Assembly: GCA_005281725.1 (NCBI GenBank)
Contig: SSBO01000003.1
Coordinates: forward strand, 457,396-521,395
Direction of reading: 5' to 3'
From: Wuchereria bancrofti
Taxonomy: Eukaryota; Nematoda; Chromadorea; Rhabditida; Onchocercidae
Length of the DNA: 64,000 nucleotides
Positions within the stretch are counted from its first letter, which is position 1. Each line of letters starts with the position of its first letter. Under the pieces are notes generated by a model. That model ran no database searches and was not told the origin of the DNA. It saw nothing but the letters and a program-made list of their open reading frames with translations. The position numbers were made by a program, and so were the translations under genes. This document shows, piece after piece, positions 25,725 through 38,960 of the stretch.

Positions 25725-27019
25725 TTACTTATCCTCAGAACTTTCATTCTCCGAAGAAGAAGAAGGAGAAGAACGTTGTAATGGCAATTTAAAATCAGCA
25801 GAAAGTTCTGGCAATTTTAATTGTATCGGTGGTTTGGAATCTATAATATCTGGAGAAACTATTGGCGCTGGGTTAAAAAGAAATGGCATATTGAAGTTTC
25901 TCACTGCGCATCTATCTGAAAACCCACAACCCATCATACCAGGTCGATTTTGTATATCATCAAAAATCATTCTAGGAGGTAGTGGTGGTAGTAGTAGTGG
26001 TGGTGGTGGTGGTGGCGGTGGTGGTGGTGGTGGTATTGGTGGATATCTCAGATATAACGGGAAAGTAGATCGATTTTGAAGATAGGGTGGATATAACAAA
26101 TTGGGTCTCCAGTACTGTTCATCTTGCCATCGTTTGCTGAAACAGTATATCTATGATTTAAATTTTTATAAATCTTGTAGACTAGTAAATTCAATTAGAC
26201 TCATTCAAATTTGGGTCATCAAGATAACATCCAAAGAATTTCAATCAAATGATTGATGAATTTATTATTTGATCCGGAAATATTGTTATATAATATAAGG
26301 CTAAATTATTCGAATGTTTTAATTACTAACATATTATTATATGACAATTAAAATATGTAAAAAAAAAAAAAAAGCTTGCAAGAAGAGTTTTTATAAAATG
26401 CCTAAAACATTTTTATTGTGCTCAAAACAATACGAAGTATATTGAATATCTAAGAATTAATTAAGAGATTATTTCTTATATTTATCAAAAAAACATTACA
26501 AAAGAATCTCGAGATGTTAGATATTGAAGAAAGTTAAATGATAAATAACTTACAATGTTCTTGCATATAACGGTCCATAAGTGGTATCTTGTTTTTCTAT
26601 CCAATTACGAAAAGTTGGCACTTCATCATGTCCTGTTGCAACAATAAAAAAAAATAATTGCTGTTCCAATTCTGCTTGTAATGCAGCTATTCGTGTAAGG
26701 ACTAAATGTTGTTCTTCCAAGTTTGTTTCTTTCAGAATAACTAGTCTAACTTGTGCTGAGATTATCTATAGAAATGAAATATAAGTTAAACAAATAATAT
26801 AATTTAATTCATTTCAACAATAACAGCAAAAATATATGCTAACCTTAGAGTACTGTGAAAATATGATAATATTACTGAAATTATAAATTAGAAATGGATG
26901 TGTTAGAAATAGATATTGAAAAATTGAAAGTTTACCTGTTGTTTAAGATTTTGAATATTATAAAATAGCTGTTGTACAGTAACATCAGGGAATAATTGAT
27001 AGAATAGATCTCGTAACAT
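25725..27019 (-). CDS. Coiled-coil and polyproline protein, function unknown
   Basis: Three minus-strand exons, 26936-27019, 26554-26765 and 25725-26136, join in phase (235 codons plus stop) with GT donors and TTTCTATAG and CTGTTTCAG acceptors. The start ATG at 27019 has an in-frame stop upstream. Residues about 1-60 are Gln/Leu-rich and predicted helical (FPDVTVQQLFYNIQNLKQQ, then EEQHLVLTRIAALQAELEQQ). A middle part has FRNWIEKQDTTYGPLYARTF and KRWQDEQYWRPN. Next come a run of about 12-14 prolines with flanking Leu/Pro and an acidic, Ser-rich C-terminus (SSPSSSSENESSEDK). No membrane segment or catalytic motif is seen. I do not recognise the family. A structural or RNA/actin-linked role is possible for such composition but is not shown. 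The polyproline is encoded by a GGT/ACC microsatellite and may vary in length. Confidence 0.7.
25980..26042. repeat. GGT/ACC microsatellite coding polyproline
   Basis: A run of (GGT)n on the + strand, with AGT and GGC interruptions, encodes the proline tract of the minus-strand gene. Length change here would lengthen or shorten the protein without a frameshift. Confidence 0.9.
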
Positions 27020-27486
27020 TTGTAGGATAAAATTATTTATTTGAATGATAGTACCAGAAGAAGTGATAAACAGTAAGTAGTATTATTTAAGATTTTGAAA
27101 GTAAGGAAAATGAATCTGTTTTTGGAGGCATATCTATGATCACATAGAATCTCAAAGATCATTGATTATCTCTTCTCTCCCTCCCTCCTCTTGCCATTTC
27201 CCGGGATGAATGAAACTTTTAAAAATTTATGAATAAACATTTATTTGTCATCAAAAAGATAAGGAAGTATTCTTGAAACATTTGAAACAAAATAAGCAGT
27301 TTAATAGCAAAATTATCAAAGAAGCACATATTCATAATAGACTTCTAATAGACAGAAATAGTCCACTTAATCCAATGTAAACAAATTTGTCGGTTAACTT
27401 TTAAGCATGAAATTGTGCTAGAAATTTTCTACCTTAATTAGGAAAGATATGAAATTTGCATTTCAGCAGCTAAATTATAAAACAGG
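27020..27486. other. Intergenic / 5' region, nothing recognised
   Basis: AT-rich upstream region of the proline-rich gene; it includes a CT-rich patch (TCTCTTCTCTCCCTCCCTCC) around 27170-27190. No gene is evident. Confidence 0.5.
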
Positions 27487-28049
27487 ATGCGACATGATAA
27501 ATTGATATTAGATAAGATAAGAATTGGTATGACTCGTTGTGGGTCAAAGAGAAGTATATTCCTGAATTTACTTCTGTATTTCCTTCATTTTTTAATTATT
27601 TTCGAAGAAGTGCGCTTTCTTTTATCGTCACTTATCTATTTTATTTGGGAATGTTTTAATTTGGAAAATTAAATAGAATTAGTCAATGTTATCAAATCAA
27701 ACAGGATTAGTCAATGTTATCAAGAATTTATGGCATACAATAAGCGCAAACAATTAATGCCGTTCCTGTTGTAAAATAGATTGATGAATTTTAAATTGAA
27801 ATTTAAATTCAATCTTTGACGAATTTTCCAATTTCATTCCAGTCATGCTTAATGTGTACCACAATATTACTGTTATGCTTACCTGCTTTCTTATTTTACA
27901 AAGCAATTGCATTACTTACCACCGTAGCAACTCTGTTTGGCTTTGGTTCTATAATATTACGCATGGGTACCTGGCGAAAAGTACACCAAATGGAAAAGTT
28001 ACGAGCTATTAAGTCACCTGTAAATGCACCGAATCATTTTAAAAAATAA
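27487..28049 (+). CDS. Putative small membrane protein (tentative two-exon model)
   Basis: The better-supported part is an exon at 27843-28049, entered through TTTCATTCCAG and ending at TAA. It encodes two hydrophobic segments (TTILLLCLPAFLFYKAIALL and TTVATLFGFGSIILR) and a basic tail (WRKVHQMEKLRAIKSPVN...). It needs a phase-0 exon upstream. An ATG ORF at 27487-27609 (MRHDKLILDKIRIGMTR..., with another hydrophobic stretch FLNLLLYFLHFLII) ending at a GTGCGC donor fits that phase, but this join is a guess. I do not recognise the protein. A second frame through the last exon, starting at its own ATG, is also open and is the main alternative. Confidence 0.38.
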
Positions 28050-31000
28050 TTCGAAATTCATCCAAAGCCTCTGAGCTATAAGCTTGAGAATCATATTAAA
28101 AAGAAAAGAAAAAAAAATTGAAAAAAAGAATAAAGAAATAATAAAATGATGAAAGTGAATATTTTATCATTTAAAACAGTATTAGCTTTTTTTGGAATTT
28201 GATACTGAAATAAATTTTGTACTTCAAATTGTTAAGTCATCTATAAATGCATCGAATCATCATAAAAATAATTCGAAATTCATCCAAAACCTCCATTTCA
28301 TTGAGATAGAAGCTCGAGAATTTTTTTTCTTTTAATTTCTTTTTTAATTTTTTTAAAAAATTTTTTTCAATTTAAATTTTTTAATTTCGCGAAAGTTTCA
28401 CGAGCATCAATTCAAATTGAAACTTATCAAAAGTAAGCTAGGGAAGATATTTAGCATACTAATACCTTTTTTTTATTAATTAACCTGTAATTGTCAGGTA
28501 TTATATTATTGTCAAGAAATGTTTCCTTTTTTCTTTTTCTTTAATTGTGCTAAAGAAACTATATTTCTTTGCTGTTAAAAAATTACTGTTTTCTAATTTC
28601 GGGAAATATTCTTGACCGCTTCACAAGCATTGATGACCTGGTCAGCATTGATTACTTGGTTTTGGCTCAATTACACATTCAAATTCAACAATTTTGCTGA
28701 TACAAGATGGTTTATTTCGGTACTAATAGCAATTACTTCCTATTTTACTTTACTTTTTATTTACTTAAGTAAATAAAGAAAGAACTGAATTAACTGTCAA
28801 TTCTTTCTGCACAGAAATTCCATCTTCAATTCAGTTTATAATAATTTTTAAACGAAAAGTAATCAAAATTTCTCGACATCCACTATTTTTATTGTAATAT
28901 TTTTGCAGAATTTATTATCGATATCCAGTTTAGCTGTTCCATTTCAACTTTTGCTGTATTATTACTAATATGCCTGTCCACCAATTTGAACAATTATATT
29001 AACCAATGGAAAAAATTCTAAAATATTTGTTTTCATTTTGCATCATAATATTTTACTTTATAAATTTTAAATTTCAATTAAAAGATTTAGCTTTTTGATA
29101 TGGTAATTAAGTGAACAAGAATCAATTTATTACATGTGAGACAAATTTTAAATTACTTTGAACTTTTGTTTGTTTGATAGGAATTATTTAATGATAAATA
29201 AATCAATGATTGATCATCAAGTGATTGTAAAAAAAGGAGAAATCTCGAATTAAAACAAAGTCCCTTGATAAGTGATAAAATTTAAATAAGTAATATTTTA
29301 TTTATTTAACATATTGAAAATATATATTTAAAGTAATCTTTCATAAATATTTCATAAACAATGAAAGATTACATTATCATTATTCATTTATTTTTATTGT
29401 ACATTGATTACTTTATTGTTTTTTCTTTTCTTTTTTTTTGTAAGTGTTTCGAAGACATCTATTACTGAATTTATTATGCAAACTCGAAAGATAAAGTGCT
29501 ATATTGAATTATTTCACAATATAATTCGCTGAAAGTGACATTGACTAAATGACATTATATCCTAATTCAAAAAAAAAAAATAAGTTAGTCCATCAAATTT
29601 ATTGATTGTTTTGTTTTGGATTTATTATAACGCATGATTTAATTAATGATCTTAACAATAAAAAGTTGGTAAAACCAAACAAAACCAAAATTTTTTTCTT
29701 GAAAAACTGAATAATTCCTTTTCCAATCATTCATTCATAATACTATTTGCTTCATTTAAATATAGTTCTAATTGAATTATGTAGCATTGATAAATTACTT
29801 TGTTATTTCAAAATATTTGTGTTTTAAATAATTGCACAAATTATTTGCACTATAGCAACATTTGAATGTTTCAATCACATATCTATCAAAACAAATCTTT
29901 CAAACAATTTACGTTTGATATTAATCTTTCGTTTTTGAATATTTCTTCGCCATCGCCTTCCTATCTCGTTTATAACTTTAAGTTATCCTATAGTATCTTT
30001 AGTAAGTAAATTAAATGATATAATGATAAAATGATAGCATTATTACAATTGTTGCATTTGTTCACGTAAACTTGACGTTCGAAGAATTTAAATTGAAACA
30101 ACAAAAAAAAAATCAGTGAATAGTTTTACGTTGAACTTCTGCTAGTATTTTACGTTTCCTTACATTCACCGTAAAAAATCCGTTTTTCAATTATCGATAA
30201 TCAAATTAAAAATATCAATAATAAAAAGTGTAGAAGATATATTATTTCCAACAAATGTTACATTTCCAGTACGTTCATCAACTGAAATGAGAATGAAAGA
30301 AAGAAATGAAAATAAATTATTTATGAATCATTTTTTTTTTTTTTTTTTTGAAGATTCAAACGTTTTACATAAAACAAATATGTTATTTGTTTTGAACTAT
30401 AAAAATAAATTTTCTTCAACTTCAGTGATCGAATTGTCGTCTTTTATAGACATACTTGTAATAGTCTATGGCCTATCTAATATTTGCATAAATTTTCAAT
30501 TTTAATATTATATATTAGAACTTTTCGAAATCTTATCACAAAATTGTTTGTCCAACTTTTAGCATTTCTGATAGTTTTTTGATGGAATATGTTTTTATGA
30601 AAATAATTTTGGTGTAAACATAAGGCTCAAAATTTACACTGCAATAAAAAAATTCCAATGGGATAATTTATATTTGCATTCTGATTTAAGACATATTTCC
30701 ATAAAAATTCACTGAAATATCATTCGATAATAATTTCTAATTAAACAGTTATTTACTAATTGAATATTTGAAAAAATAAGTTAAACTTTATAATCGGAAA
30801 AAAAATAAGCTAATATAGTTGATGAAATTTAGTTCAGAATATTTATATTTTGTTGATATATTAATTAATTATTGAGAGAATTTGCATATTAAGGAAATAT
30901 TCAAATCATATCCAAGATATTTATTGAGGGAAAAAAGTTTCATTAGAATTCACTTTAAAAAAAAAAACATTTATTGATTATTTGAGATAAATGATCAAAT

Positions 31001-32169
31001 TCTATTGCTGACCACAATTTCGCATAAATTTTATTTAATAAGAATTTAAAAATATGCTTAAATGATCAAATTCTATTGCTGACCACAATTTCGCATAAAT
31101 TTTATTTAATAAGAATTTAAAAATGTGCTTTGTGCTAATTATGCAAAACATAAATCTAAACTTTAGTGCACGAAATGTAGTAAATTCTTCAACTATAGTA
31201 ATTTACTGAAGCAGCACTAACTGCAAATTCCCCGTTTGTTTTCTAAATTAAAAAAAAATTTTTCTTTTTTCAATGTATTTATAAATATTTATAACCGTGG
31301 AATAGTGATACAAAATCGATTAACCTAAATACATAATAAAGAGTTGTTTATTTCAAAGTTGCATATAGTTGCCAATAATCCAGTGGATTTAAAGATGTTG
31401 ACAATAGCGCTTTCAATGATACATCAAGGAACTTTAGAAATATCAATAGAGAAACAAACATTCCATTTCACTCCTGACAATTTTAAAACGTGAAAAGCGT
31501 GTAAAAAAAATATATTACTCGCGCCATAAAGTCAAACTGCAAGAAATTGTTCTCATCTTTTGAAGTAATAAGACAATATATAAAGAATTTTCATTCCAAA
31601 GTTAACAGAAACAGATTAAAAGTTCAGAGGTATATTTCGGCGAACAAACGAAAAGTGAAGTGCTATTATCAGAATGCTGCAGCGAATTTATGATGTTTTT
31701 GAGATATTTAACTTTCTGACTTGTTTTTCTTTTTATTCCTTCATTATTCCATATTTCACAGAAGTGGCGCAAATGTATCAACTGGCAGCCAACTCAAAGA
31801 TTCGAAGGTGAATATTTTGTCAGGCGCTTTTTGTATTATTTTCACAAATCAAAGTTATACATATGAGATTATTAGAGAGTGATACTATTTGCTTCAGCCA
31901 TAAGTGAAGGTTCATTAATGTATTTATGTCAATCAGCGCCACAAGAGGGAGAATTGAGCAGCTTATTGAACTAACATTCTCTTTTCTATAAGCGAAATTT
32001 TAAAAGAATAAGAACAGAGCAGGATTTTATTTTAAATTAGTTTGAAATTAGTTGACGGATCTAATTTGGTCGATATCATTTCATTGGTTTCTCTGCAATG
32101 AATGAGAATTCTTTTAAAATATCGTTAAATTTCACTTGTTTTCTCCACTTCCTGATACGATCAGTGATA
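28050..32169. other. Long AT-rich intergenic region
   Basis: About 4.1 kb with no exon-like open frames that join by phase. It holds many A/T homopolymers and a 71-bp tandem duplication (30990-31131). Near its right end, an ATG ORF at 31674-31807 followed by a GTGAAT donor could be a non-conserved upstream exon, but it does not join the cuticlin-like gene in frame. Confidence 0.6.
30990..31131. repeat. 71-bp direct tandem duplication
   Basis: The segment beginning AATGATCAAATTCTATTGCT is repeated head to tail with period 71, with one difference near the end (AAATATGC versus AAATGTGC). The near identity suggests a recent event. Confidence 0.92.
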
Positions 32170-35100
32170 ATGCAACATCCGGAATTTCTCTTTATCGTAT
32201 TACTATCACAACGGATACGGACATTAGAACAGGAACCAACACTGGTAACTGTTATTGGTATTTACTTATAACTACTAACTTATCTACGTAAACGTGAAAT
32301 GATACGTCAATTAAATTGGTAGATGATGAAATTCCATGTTACCTTTATCGTTACTTGTAACTCAATTCAAACTTTTCAGAGAAAACTATTAGATAAAAAC
32401 TTCAAAAATTTTTTTGTTAAATTTTTTATCTATATTTTTTTTCTTGTTTTAGATTTATAATCAACCTATCAGCCAATTTCTATTGTCAAAATGTTATTTT
32501 AAGTTTACTCCGTCAACGCAAGTAAAAAGCCTACTGATACAAATCTTGCAATCAAACAGTAAATTCAAAATTTAAGATAACATTTCTGCTACATGCTTAT
32601 GTTATCATTCAATTTTAGGAATGCTTTACGGACGGTTTACGATTACGTTTCGAACCGGAAGAGCCATTTTACGGACATATTTATGTGAAAGAATCTTTTA
32701 TGTATGAAAACTGTCATTTAGACTATACGTGGAATCCAGCTTTCAGCTCATTTTACTTCAACGTTTTCTACAAAAGTGATTGTCATGTGAAATATGAAGT
32801 ACAGGTAGTAAGTACTTATTTTAGGTGAAACGTCTAGAACGAGTACAACGCAAGTACTGAAAGATCTTTTTGCTAAAAAAGAGTAATACAAGTTCTAATT
32901 TTTAACTTAATTTGAAAAGAAAAGAAAAATGAAATCATGAACAGAGTGAAATAATTTTTAATGGAATAGTATTAAACAATTAGAAGAAACTATCAAGTAT
33001 CAGTTATCAGGTAATTATCATCATTGCAGAAAGAACCATCAGGTATAACTTATCAGGTAATTATCATCGTCCAATATCACTATTTATTTCTAACACAAGC
33101 GTATAAAGCATATAGTGTTAGCTGTTTTTATGAAACAGTTTTCGATCCAAATATGGAAATCAGGTAATACAATTTGAAGTAGAAACAAATGTTCGGAAAG
33201 TGCTATAATTCCGGATTTATTTACTCGTTCACAAATGACATTATCAGTTTCGACAAAATAAAATCAAATTGATTAATTTAAAAGTGCGAAAAAATATAAT
33301 AATCTAATTTAGCGTCAATTGCGCTTTTAAAATGAATCAAAAAGCATTTGTGATCATTTGGACTTATTGTTCTGGCGTCTGTTGCCACCTGCTTTAGTTC
33401 ATTTTAAATTAAAATGAAGTTAAAGTAAGATTAAAATTCCTGTTTTACTGATTAAATTTCCTGTTTTTAATCAGTGGCTTAACGATGACAGAATTGGAAA
33501 GCGAAATTATGACTAACTGCGCATATGATGTGATAAATTCAATAAACGGTGAATCGGTAAAATATGCAAATATTGGCGATCGGCTAATTCATAAATGGAG
33601 TTGTGAATCAGGTGAATTGAAATTATTGGTTTCTTGCTTATCATAAGCTTTTGCTGAGATTTATGCTGATATCTAGAATTATCATAGGAAAGAATTTAAT
33701 CTTAATGATTAAACAATTCCTATTACTTGAGTTAGATTTTAATGAATTGCACACTAGAATTTATTTACTTTTGTTTTTGATCTAATCTAATTCAGATCAA
33801 TTTTTCTTAAAATGATTTTTATTCATAATTTGTTTCCTTTTTTAATTTGTGTCAATTTCAGTCCTCATTTCAAGCATAAATTAATGAAATAAAATTCATT
33901 CTTAGTCCATTTACTCTTCTGCAAAAATACTTTCGTATTGTCTCACTCAACCTTATTTTTCATAATTGAATAGGAGCAATTTTTTTTTTTGCTTAGTTTT
34001 ATTAAAAATTGAAAAAGTTAAAAATTTTTCAGAAGAGTACGGCATGCTTATTCATTCATGCTTCGCTTATGAATCTGATAGTGCTATTTTCCAACTTATC
34101 GATAATCAAGGGTAAACATTGATTTACTTGACTTACAGATTCTCATTCTCACTTTAAAATTTAACCAACTCGTTTTATTCTTTGTTTTGATGTTAACTTT
34201 TACGAAGGCAAGAATAACTTACTTGTCAGTAATTTCACAAAGATTACTTTCATACTTTATTAGGAAATAGTTCGAAAAAAAAAAAAAAAGCTTTAATAAA
34301 CTGCATCGTTTTACATCAAATTTATTTATATAACTCATTTTTTATGAATTTTATGATCTTTCTTTTTTTGCCGAAATTCTTAAAAATATTACAACTTTTT
34401 ATCAAATTGGCATGTTAAGAGCTGATCATATGATCAGTGATGATTGTAGTTTGATTTTTTAAAAATATTTCCAGTTGTATCACAGATCATACATTAATGG
34501 ATCCATTAAACTATAGTGATAGTCTTACAGTAGCATATTCCATGGTACCAGCGTTTAAATTTGTCGATAAACTTACTATTCGTTTTCAATGCAAAGTGAC
34601 ACTCTGTATTAAAGCACAAAACGGCTGTAAAGGCATTTCGGTATTTGATTTCTTTTTTTTTAACATTTTATTCTAGCATAATTGTAGTGATATTATTTCT
34701 TAGAATGCAAACTTTCTAAATTGTAGAAAGCTTTTAGTTTTTTCTTTTTTTTTTCAAATAATTGTGTTAGATAGAATGTTAAATTTTTTTGTAGTTTTAA
34801 TTTTTTTTTTAGTTTAGTTTTAATTTTAGAAAAATAGCGATGCTATTATCTCTCAGATTGACTAATTTATAAATGCAAAAATAAAAGGTTTATTAGATAA
34901 ATATTGAGCTTATTTTTGCTTTTTTTTTTTCAGCCACCCAAATGTGAAATTATTTCGACCTTAACTTCGATTTCTAAACTTTCGACTTCAAAATTTCCTA
35001 CTCCTATACGTTCAAAGATTTTGCAATCTTTATTGCCTCGAAATATTGAATTGCTATGCGACGGTACGGTACCGAATTTAATAGATCGAATGATCATTTT

Positions 35101-36184
35101 GTTTTATTTGATGATAGATGAAAATTTTAATAATAAGAGTGACAAGTGGGTTTTAGACCAGTTAATTTAAATGCATGATTAGCAAAATAGCATGCTTAAA
35201 TCAGGTTTTAGAAAAAAACAGGTTTTAAAAAACTTAATTGACAATAACAACAAAAAAAAATAAGGGAATCCTTAGAAAGCAACTTTGAATTATTGGTGTT
35301 TTGTTTGTTTTCAAGATTTCTTCATTTATTGCTTTCTTTTCAGAAAGCACTGAGCTTGAAAGTTGCAAAAATATTCTTAATGCCAGTAAACGGAACTTTT
35401 CTACGAGTTACAGACGAAAACGTTTCCTGAATGAATCCGGACTAGCAATGAATCCTATTTTACGGAAATCTTTTACTGAAACAAATTACACTAATGTCAC
35501 TCGTTTCACATTAGATATTCATGCTAATCAGGTTACGAAATTTTCATATCGAACTAAATCATTTTATTGGCTTAATGATAATTTGTTTAATAAATGATCA
35601 AAGACTGATTAGTGGGTGAAATTTTGTGGTTTTATTATTTCAAAAGTTAGAATTAAAATGATTGGAGGTTACCTTTATAATTCAGTTCTAAAAAAGATAG
35701 CTAGGATTTTAAATTTTTAGAAAACATTAGAATTTGCTAATCATGATAAGAAATAAAAAAATTTGAATAGATGAATAATCTTTTATAGGAATACAAAGAT
35801 GACAACAAAGTTTTTAGGAAAAAACAAGCAGAAGCTTTAATCGGTCCAATACAATTAGCCTTGTTTACTTTGCATTATATATCATAATATGCAATAATCC
35901 AAATTGAAAATTTATAAATTAGAATTAAAAATTGATGGAAATAATAATTAAGAAAATATTTTCAGCTGGCGATTTTCGAACGTAATGAAATAAATCGAAT
36001 AAAATCTCCGGAAGTACCAAGCATTTCATTCGAGTTATTACGAAATAAGATCCTTTTGCAAATTGCAATTTTCGTTTTGTTTATGGGATTTATCTTAACT
36101 ATTATTTTCATGAAAATACTTTGTTATAGTAAATGTATAACCGTTATAAGTTTTGAAAAATATGCTCAGCAATGGCAAATTTGA
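32170..36184 (+). CDS. ZP-domain cuticlin-like protein
   Basis: Exons 32170-32244, 32453-32521, 32619-32807, 33030-33163, 33475-33611, 34033-34111, 34475-34640, 34934-35063, 35344-35531 and 35966-36184 keep phase (461 codons plus stop). The first exon gives a short signal-like N-terminus (MQHPEFLFIVLLSQ). The ZP module starts at ECFTDGLRLRFEPEEPFYGH with IYVKESF, and continues with cysteines spaced as in cuticlins (ENCHLDY, SDCHVKYEV, VSCFYE, TNCAYDV, WSCES, HSCFAY, GCITDH, FQCKVTLC). A dibasic furin-type site RRKR lies at about 350-353. A C-terminal hydrophobic segment (ILLQIAIFVLFMGFILTIIF, about 418-440) with a short tail follows. Such proteins are secreted via the membrane, cleaved at the furin site, and polymerise into cuticle ribbons or apical matrix. 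The start exon is the least certain part. A second open frame exists there but does not join the ZP exons. Confidence 0.9.
33005..33068 (+). repeat. Short duplication across intron/exon boundary of the ZP gene
   Basis: TTATCAGGTAATTATCATC occurs in the last 25 bp of the intron before the 33030 exon and again inside that exon (33050-33068). One copy is coding, the other sits in the acceptor region. Confidence 0.85.
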
Positions 36185-38648
36185 ATAGATATTGTAATCT
36201 AAATCGAATTTGAATTTAAAAATGCCTGAAATTCTTCCTTCTATTATGGTTTTATTCTTCAGTATCGTTTTATTTTTATTAATTTTTATTCAAAATCTGT
36301 TGTTGTTCCTTTTTTACCTTCGATCACTGAGAAATAATCATTGATGTATTTGAATTTTGGACTTGCCATCTAGTACTACTTCACAATACTATTATCCATT
36401 TAATTCGAGTCGAAATTCTTTCCGTTTTTAACCTAATTTTGAATTTGTTTTTTAGCTTACGAAAAAAATTTTATTTCCTTTTTTAGTAAAAAATTTAACA
36501 ATAAAAAACTTATTTCACTTCCTTCTCTTTTCTTTGTATTATTTGATAAACTTTGTGGGTAAACATTTGGTATAACTTATTTTAAGTTTAAGTTTGTTAT
36601 CTTAATTTTTCACATTTTTTCCTTTTTTGTTATCTTGTTTTAATTTTTTATCATAACTTATTTTTCTAGTTTATCAAAGTTTAAGTCTTTTTTGTTATCT
36701 TATTTAACTTAACTTATTATTTAAGTTTTTACCTTAAACTTGTCAATATCAGGGAAACTAACAAATTTCTGCTGATCCAATTTACCTGTGCTTTTTCTCG
36801 CAAGTCTATATAATGTTAAATAGAAATTAGCACCGGAAGTAACAGAATTGCAATAAAGGAACTCATTCGAAGAAAACTTCAATTATATTTGAAAATATAA
36901 AATTAATTTTTCCTTTTGGGTAGATATGAAAAGTTTAGCTTTACTATTTTGTTATGCATTCATTCAATATGACATGTAGTGCATCACTTATGTATATGTT
37001 AAAGTCGTTTCACTTAAATTTTAATTGAAAAAGTTATCGTCAATATACTAAATCTGCATAATTGCTTATATATTAATTAAGGATTTCCAAAATTTTGCAA
37101 TTCACTTTTCAACTTTAATGTTAGAAATGCTTTATGAAGCCATTTAAACTGAAGAAATATCAAAAATGGATTAAGAGTAGTTCACTGGAGCTACTGAATT
37201 ATTACTTAAGCTCATGTCAAAGTTCAAAGTTTAATGCTAAAGGTTTTGATTCAACACTGATAGTTCCAGCTGCATTCATAGATACGTTTTCATCATTCAC
37301 AAAAAAGGCCATATAATTGGTTTGAAGTTGTGATAGTTTGTTATGAATGATTTATGAGTTGTTTATTGTTTACTTTAAACGTATTCAAATATGACATTAC
37401 TTCTTGTGATACAATACCAGGAATAAATCAAAGTGTTAAAATATTTACAGGATATACTATTGGAGAAATTAGCTATGTTTTCGGTACAAAGTTAAATTAG
37501 TTAATTCGGAATTTAAGATATTCACTTTTTAAAATTAAATGTTAAAAGTAATAGAGAAGGCATGGCATACTAAATTTGACAAAACAAAACTAAGTTCACT
37601 TCCTGAAACTTTGGTCTGAGTAGGGATAAAATTTTAAGAATGATAATTTGTTTTTTAAATTTTAAATTATTTAAAAAAAAATTTTTTTCAAATCATTTAA
37701 AGACGAATTGTTTTTTTAAAGGTTATTTGAATTTCATCATTTCAAACTGAAATATATCGTATTTCCAATTTTATCTATTTGCTAAAATTACTATTTGAAG
37801 TTCGAAGAAATTAGGATAGAAATTTTGGATCGTAATTTGTTGACAGCTTTGTTATCTTCTATCCATTCGTTTTGTTTAGATGGTTGATTACTTCATCTCT
37901 TAAAATCGTTTGTTTTTTAACTTTCATTGAATGAAAAATTCATTTTTTTGTTCCATTTGTTTTATTTTTCTTTCTTCCTTTCTGTTCGCTATCTTTTTGC
38001 ATATATATTTTGAATTTTCTCATCATAATATTTTAGAATAGATAAAATGGTACCAAAAATTTTAAACTGTTTTTAAATTTGTAAATATGTCGGATGTCAT
38101 TGGTTTGTATTTCATAGGAAGTTTCCGATGACATATTCTTATCATGAGAACTACTGATATGATATATTTCTCTTTGTCTATTTGATAAGAACTTTTTTTG
38201 CAACATTTTTTGCAGTGTTAATTGAAATTGAGAAAAGTTATAATTTACAAAAGAGTGCAGTATGCACTGTTCATAAATCTAATGGTGGCAGTTTTCACCT
38301 TACAAATATTAATTTTGTATTCTTAAGAGTATTCTCCGTGTTATTTTCTTTTAAGCATTATTTCATATTATTTCATATATAAGAAGAAGGTAATCCTGAA
38401 TTGAATATTTTAATTTTGTTCCGGCAAGTGGTTAAGCCGTATCAATTTACATTCAATCCTGAAACAATCTTATAATTTCAGTAGCCATTATAAATAATCC
38501 AACTTAACGAAGATTCGAGTTATTTACGAATCAACTAAGACCTATATAAGGTAGAAGACTTAGGTTAAACTTCCTTATCCGCAAGTAAGCTAATGCATTT
38601 GGCATTCGCAAGTACTACGCTACCGCAACTTAGAGACATCCGCAAGTA

Positions 38649-38960
38649 ATGCACACTATCGCAGCTTACGGAGACATTTATTATTCCGAGCAGTTAAATT
38701 GTGCTAATTTCTTTATCTGGCATTACATGCATTACTGTGAAGAAAGAAATGAGGATTTTTTTTTATGTTTTGGAAGTCAACACACCACTTGCCAATTTGC
38801 AAGAAAAAAGATGGGAGGGAATGAATGCTTCAGGGACGTTCTGTTCACAATAATGCCGCAGATGCGCAACATGCAAACCAACCGACAACATCATTTTACT
38901 CTTTTGCCAACCTGCAATAAGGTACTGTCATGTGCAGCACAAAATATCCAAGGTCATTGA
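38649..38960 (+). CDS. Orphan Cys/His-rich ORF, doubtful
   Basis: An uninterrupted 103-codon ORF starts at ATG in a more GC-balanced island within AT-rich DNA. The product is rich in Cys and His (for example HYMHYCEERNEDFFLCF and QHTTCQFARKK) but the residues do not form a recognised zinc motif. The 150 bp upstream carry CGCAAGTA three times and related GCAACTTA/GCAGCTTA words, suggesting an old transposable element or degenerate tandem repeat instead of a promoter. No splice sites or neighbours support it as a gene. Confidence 0.2.
   Translation: MHTIAAYGDIYYSEQLNCANFFIWHYMHYCEERNEDFFLCFGSQHTTCQFARKKMGGNECFRDVLFTIMPQMRNMQTNRQHHFTLLPTCNKVLSCAAQNIQGH

Noticed and set aside
31674..31807. ATG ORF with GTGAAT donor that could be exon 1 of the ZP gene, joined to 32165-32244 in a frame reading LYRITITTDTDIRTGTNT, faintly like the start of a PLAT domain
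   Set aside because: That frame cannot join the following ZP exon without hitting a stop; only the MQHPEFLF frame continues in phase. The PLAT likeness is too short to trust.
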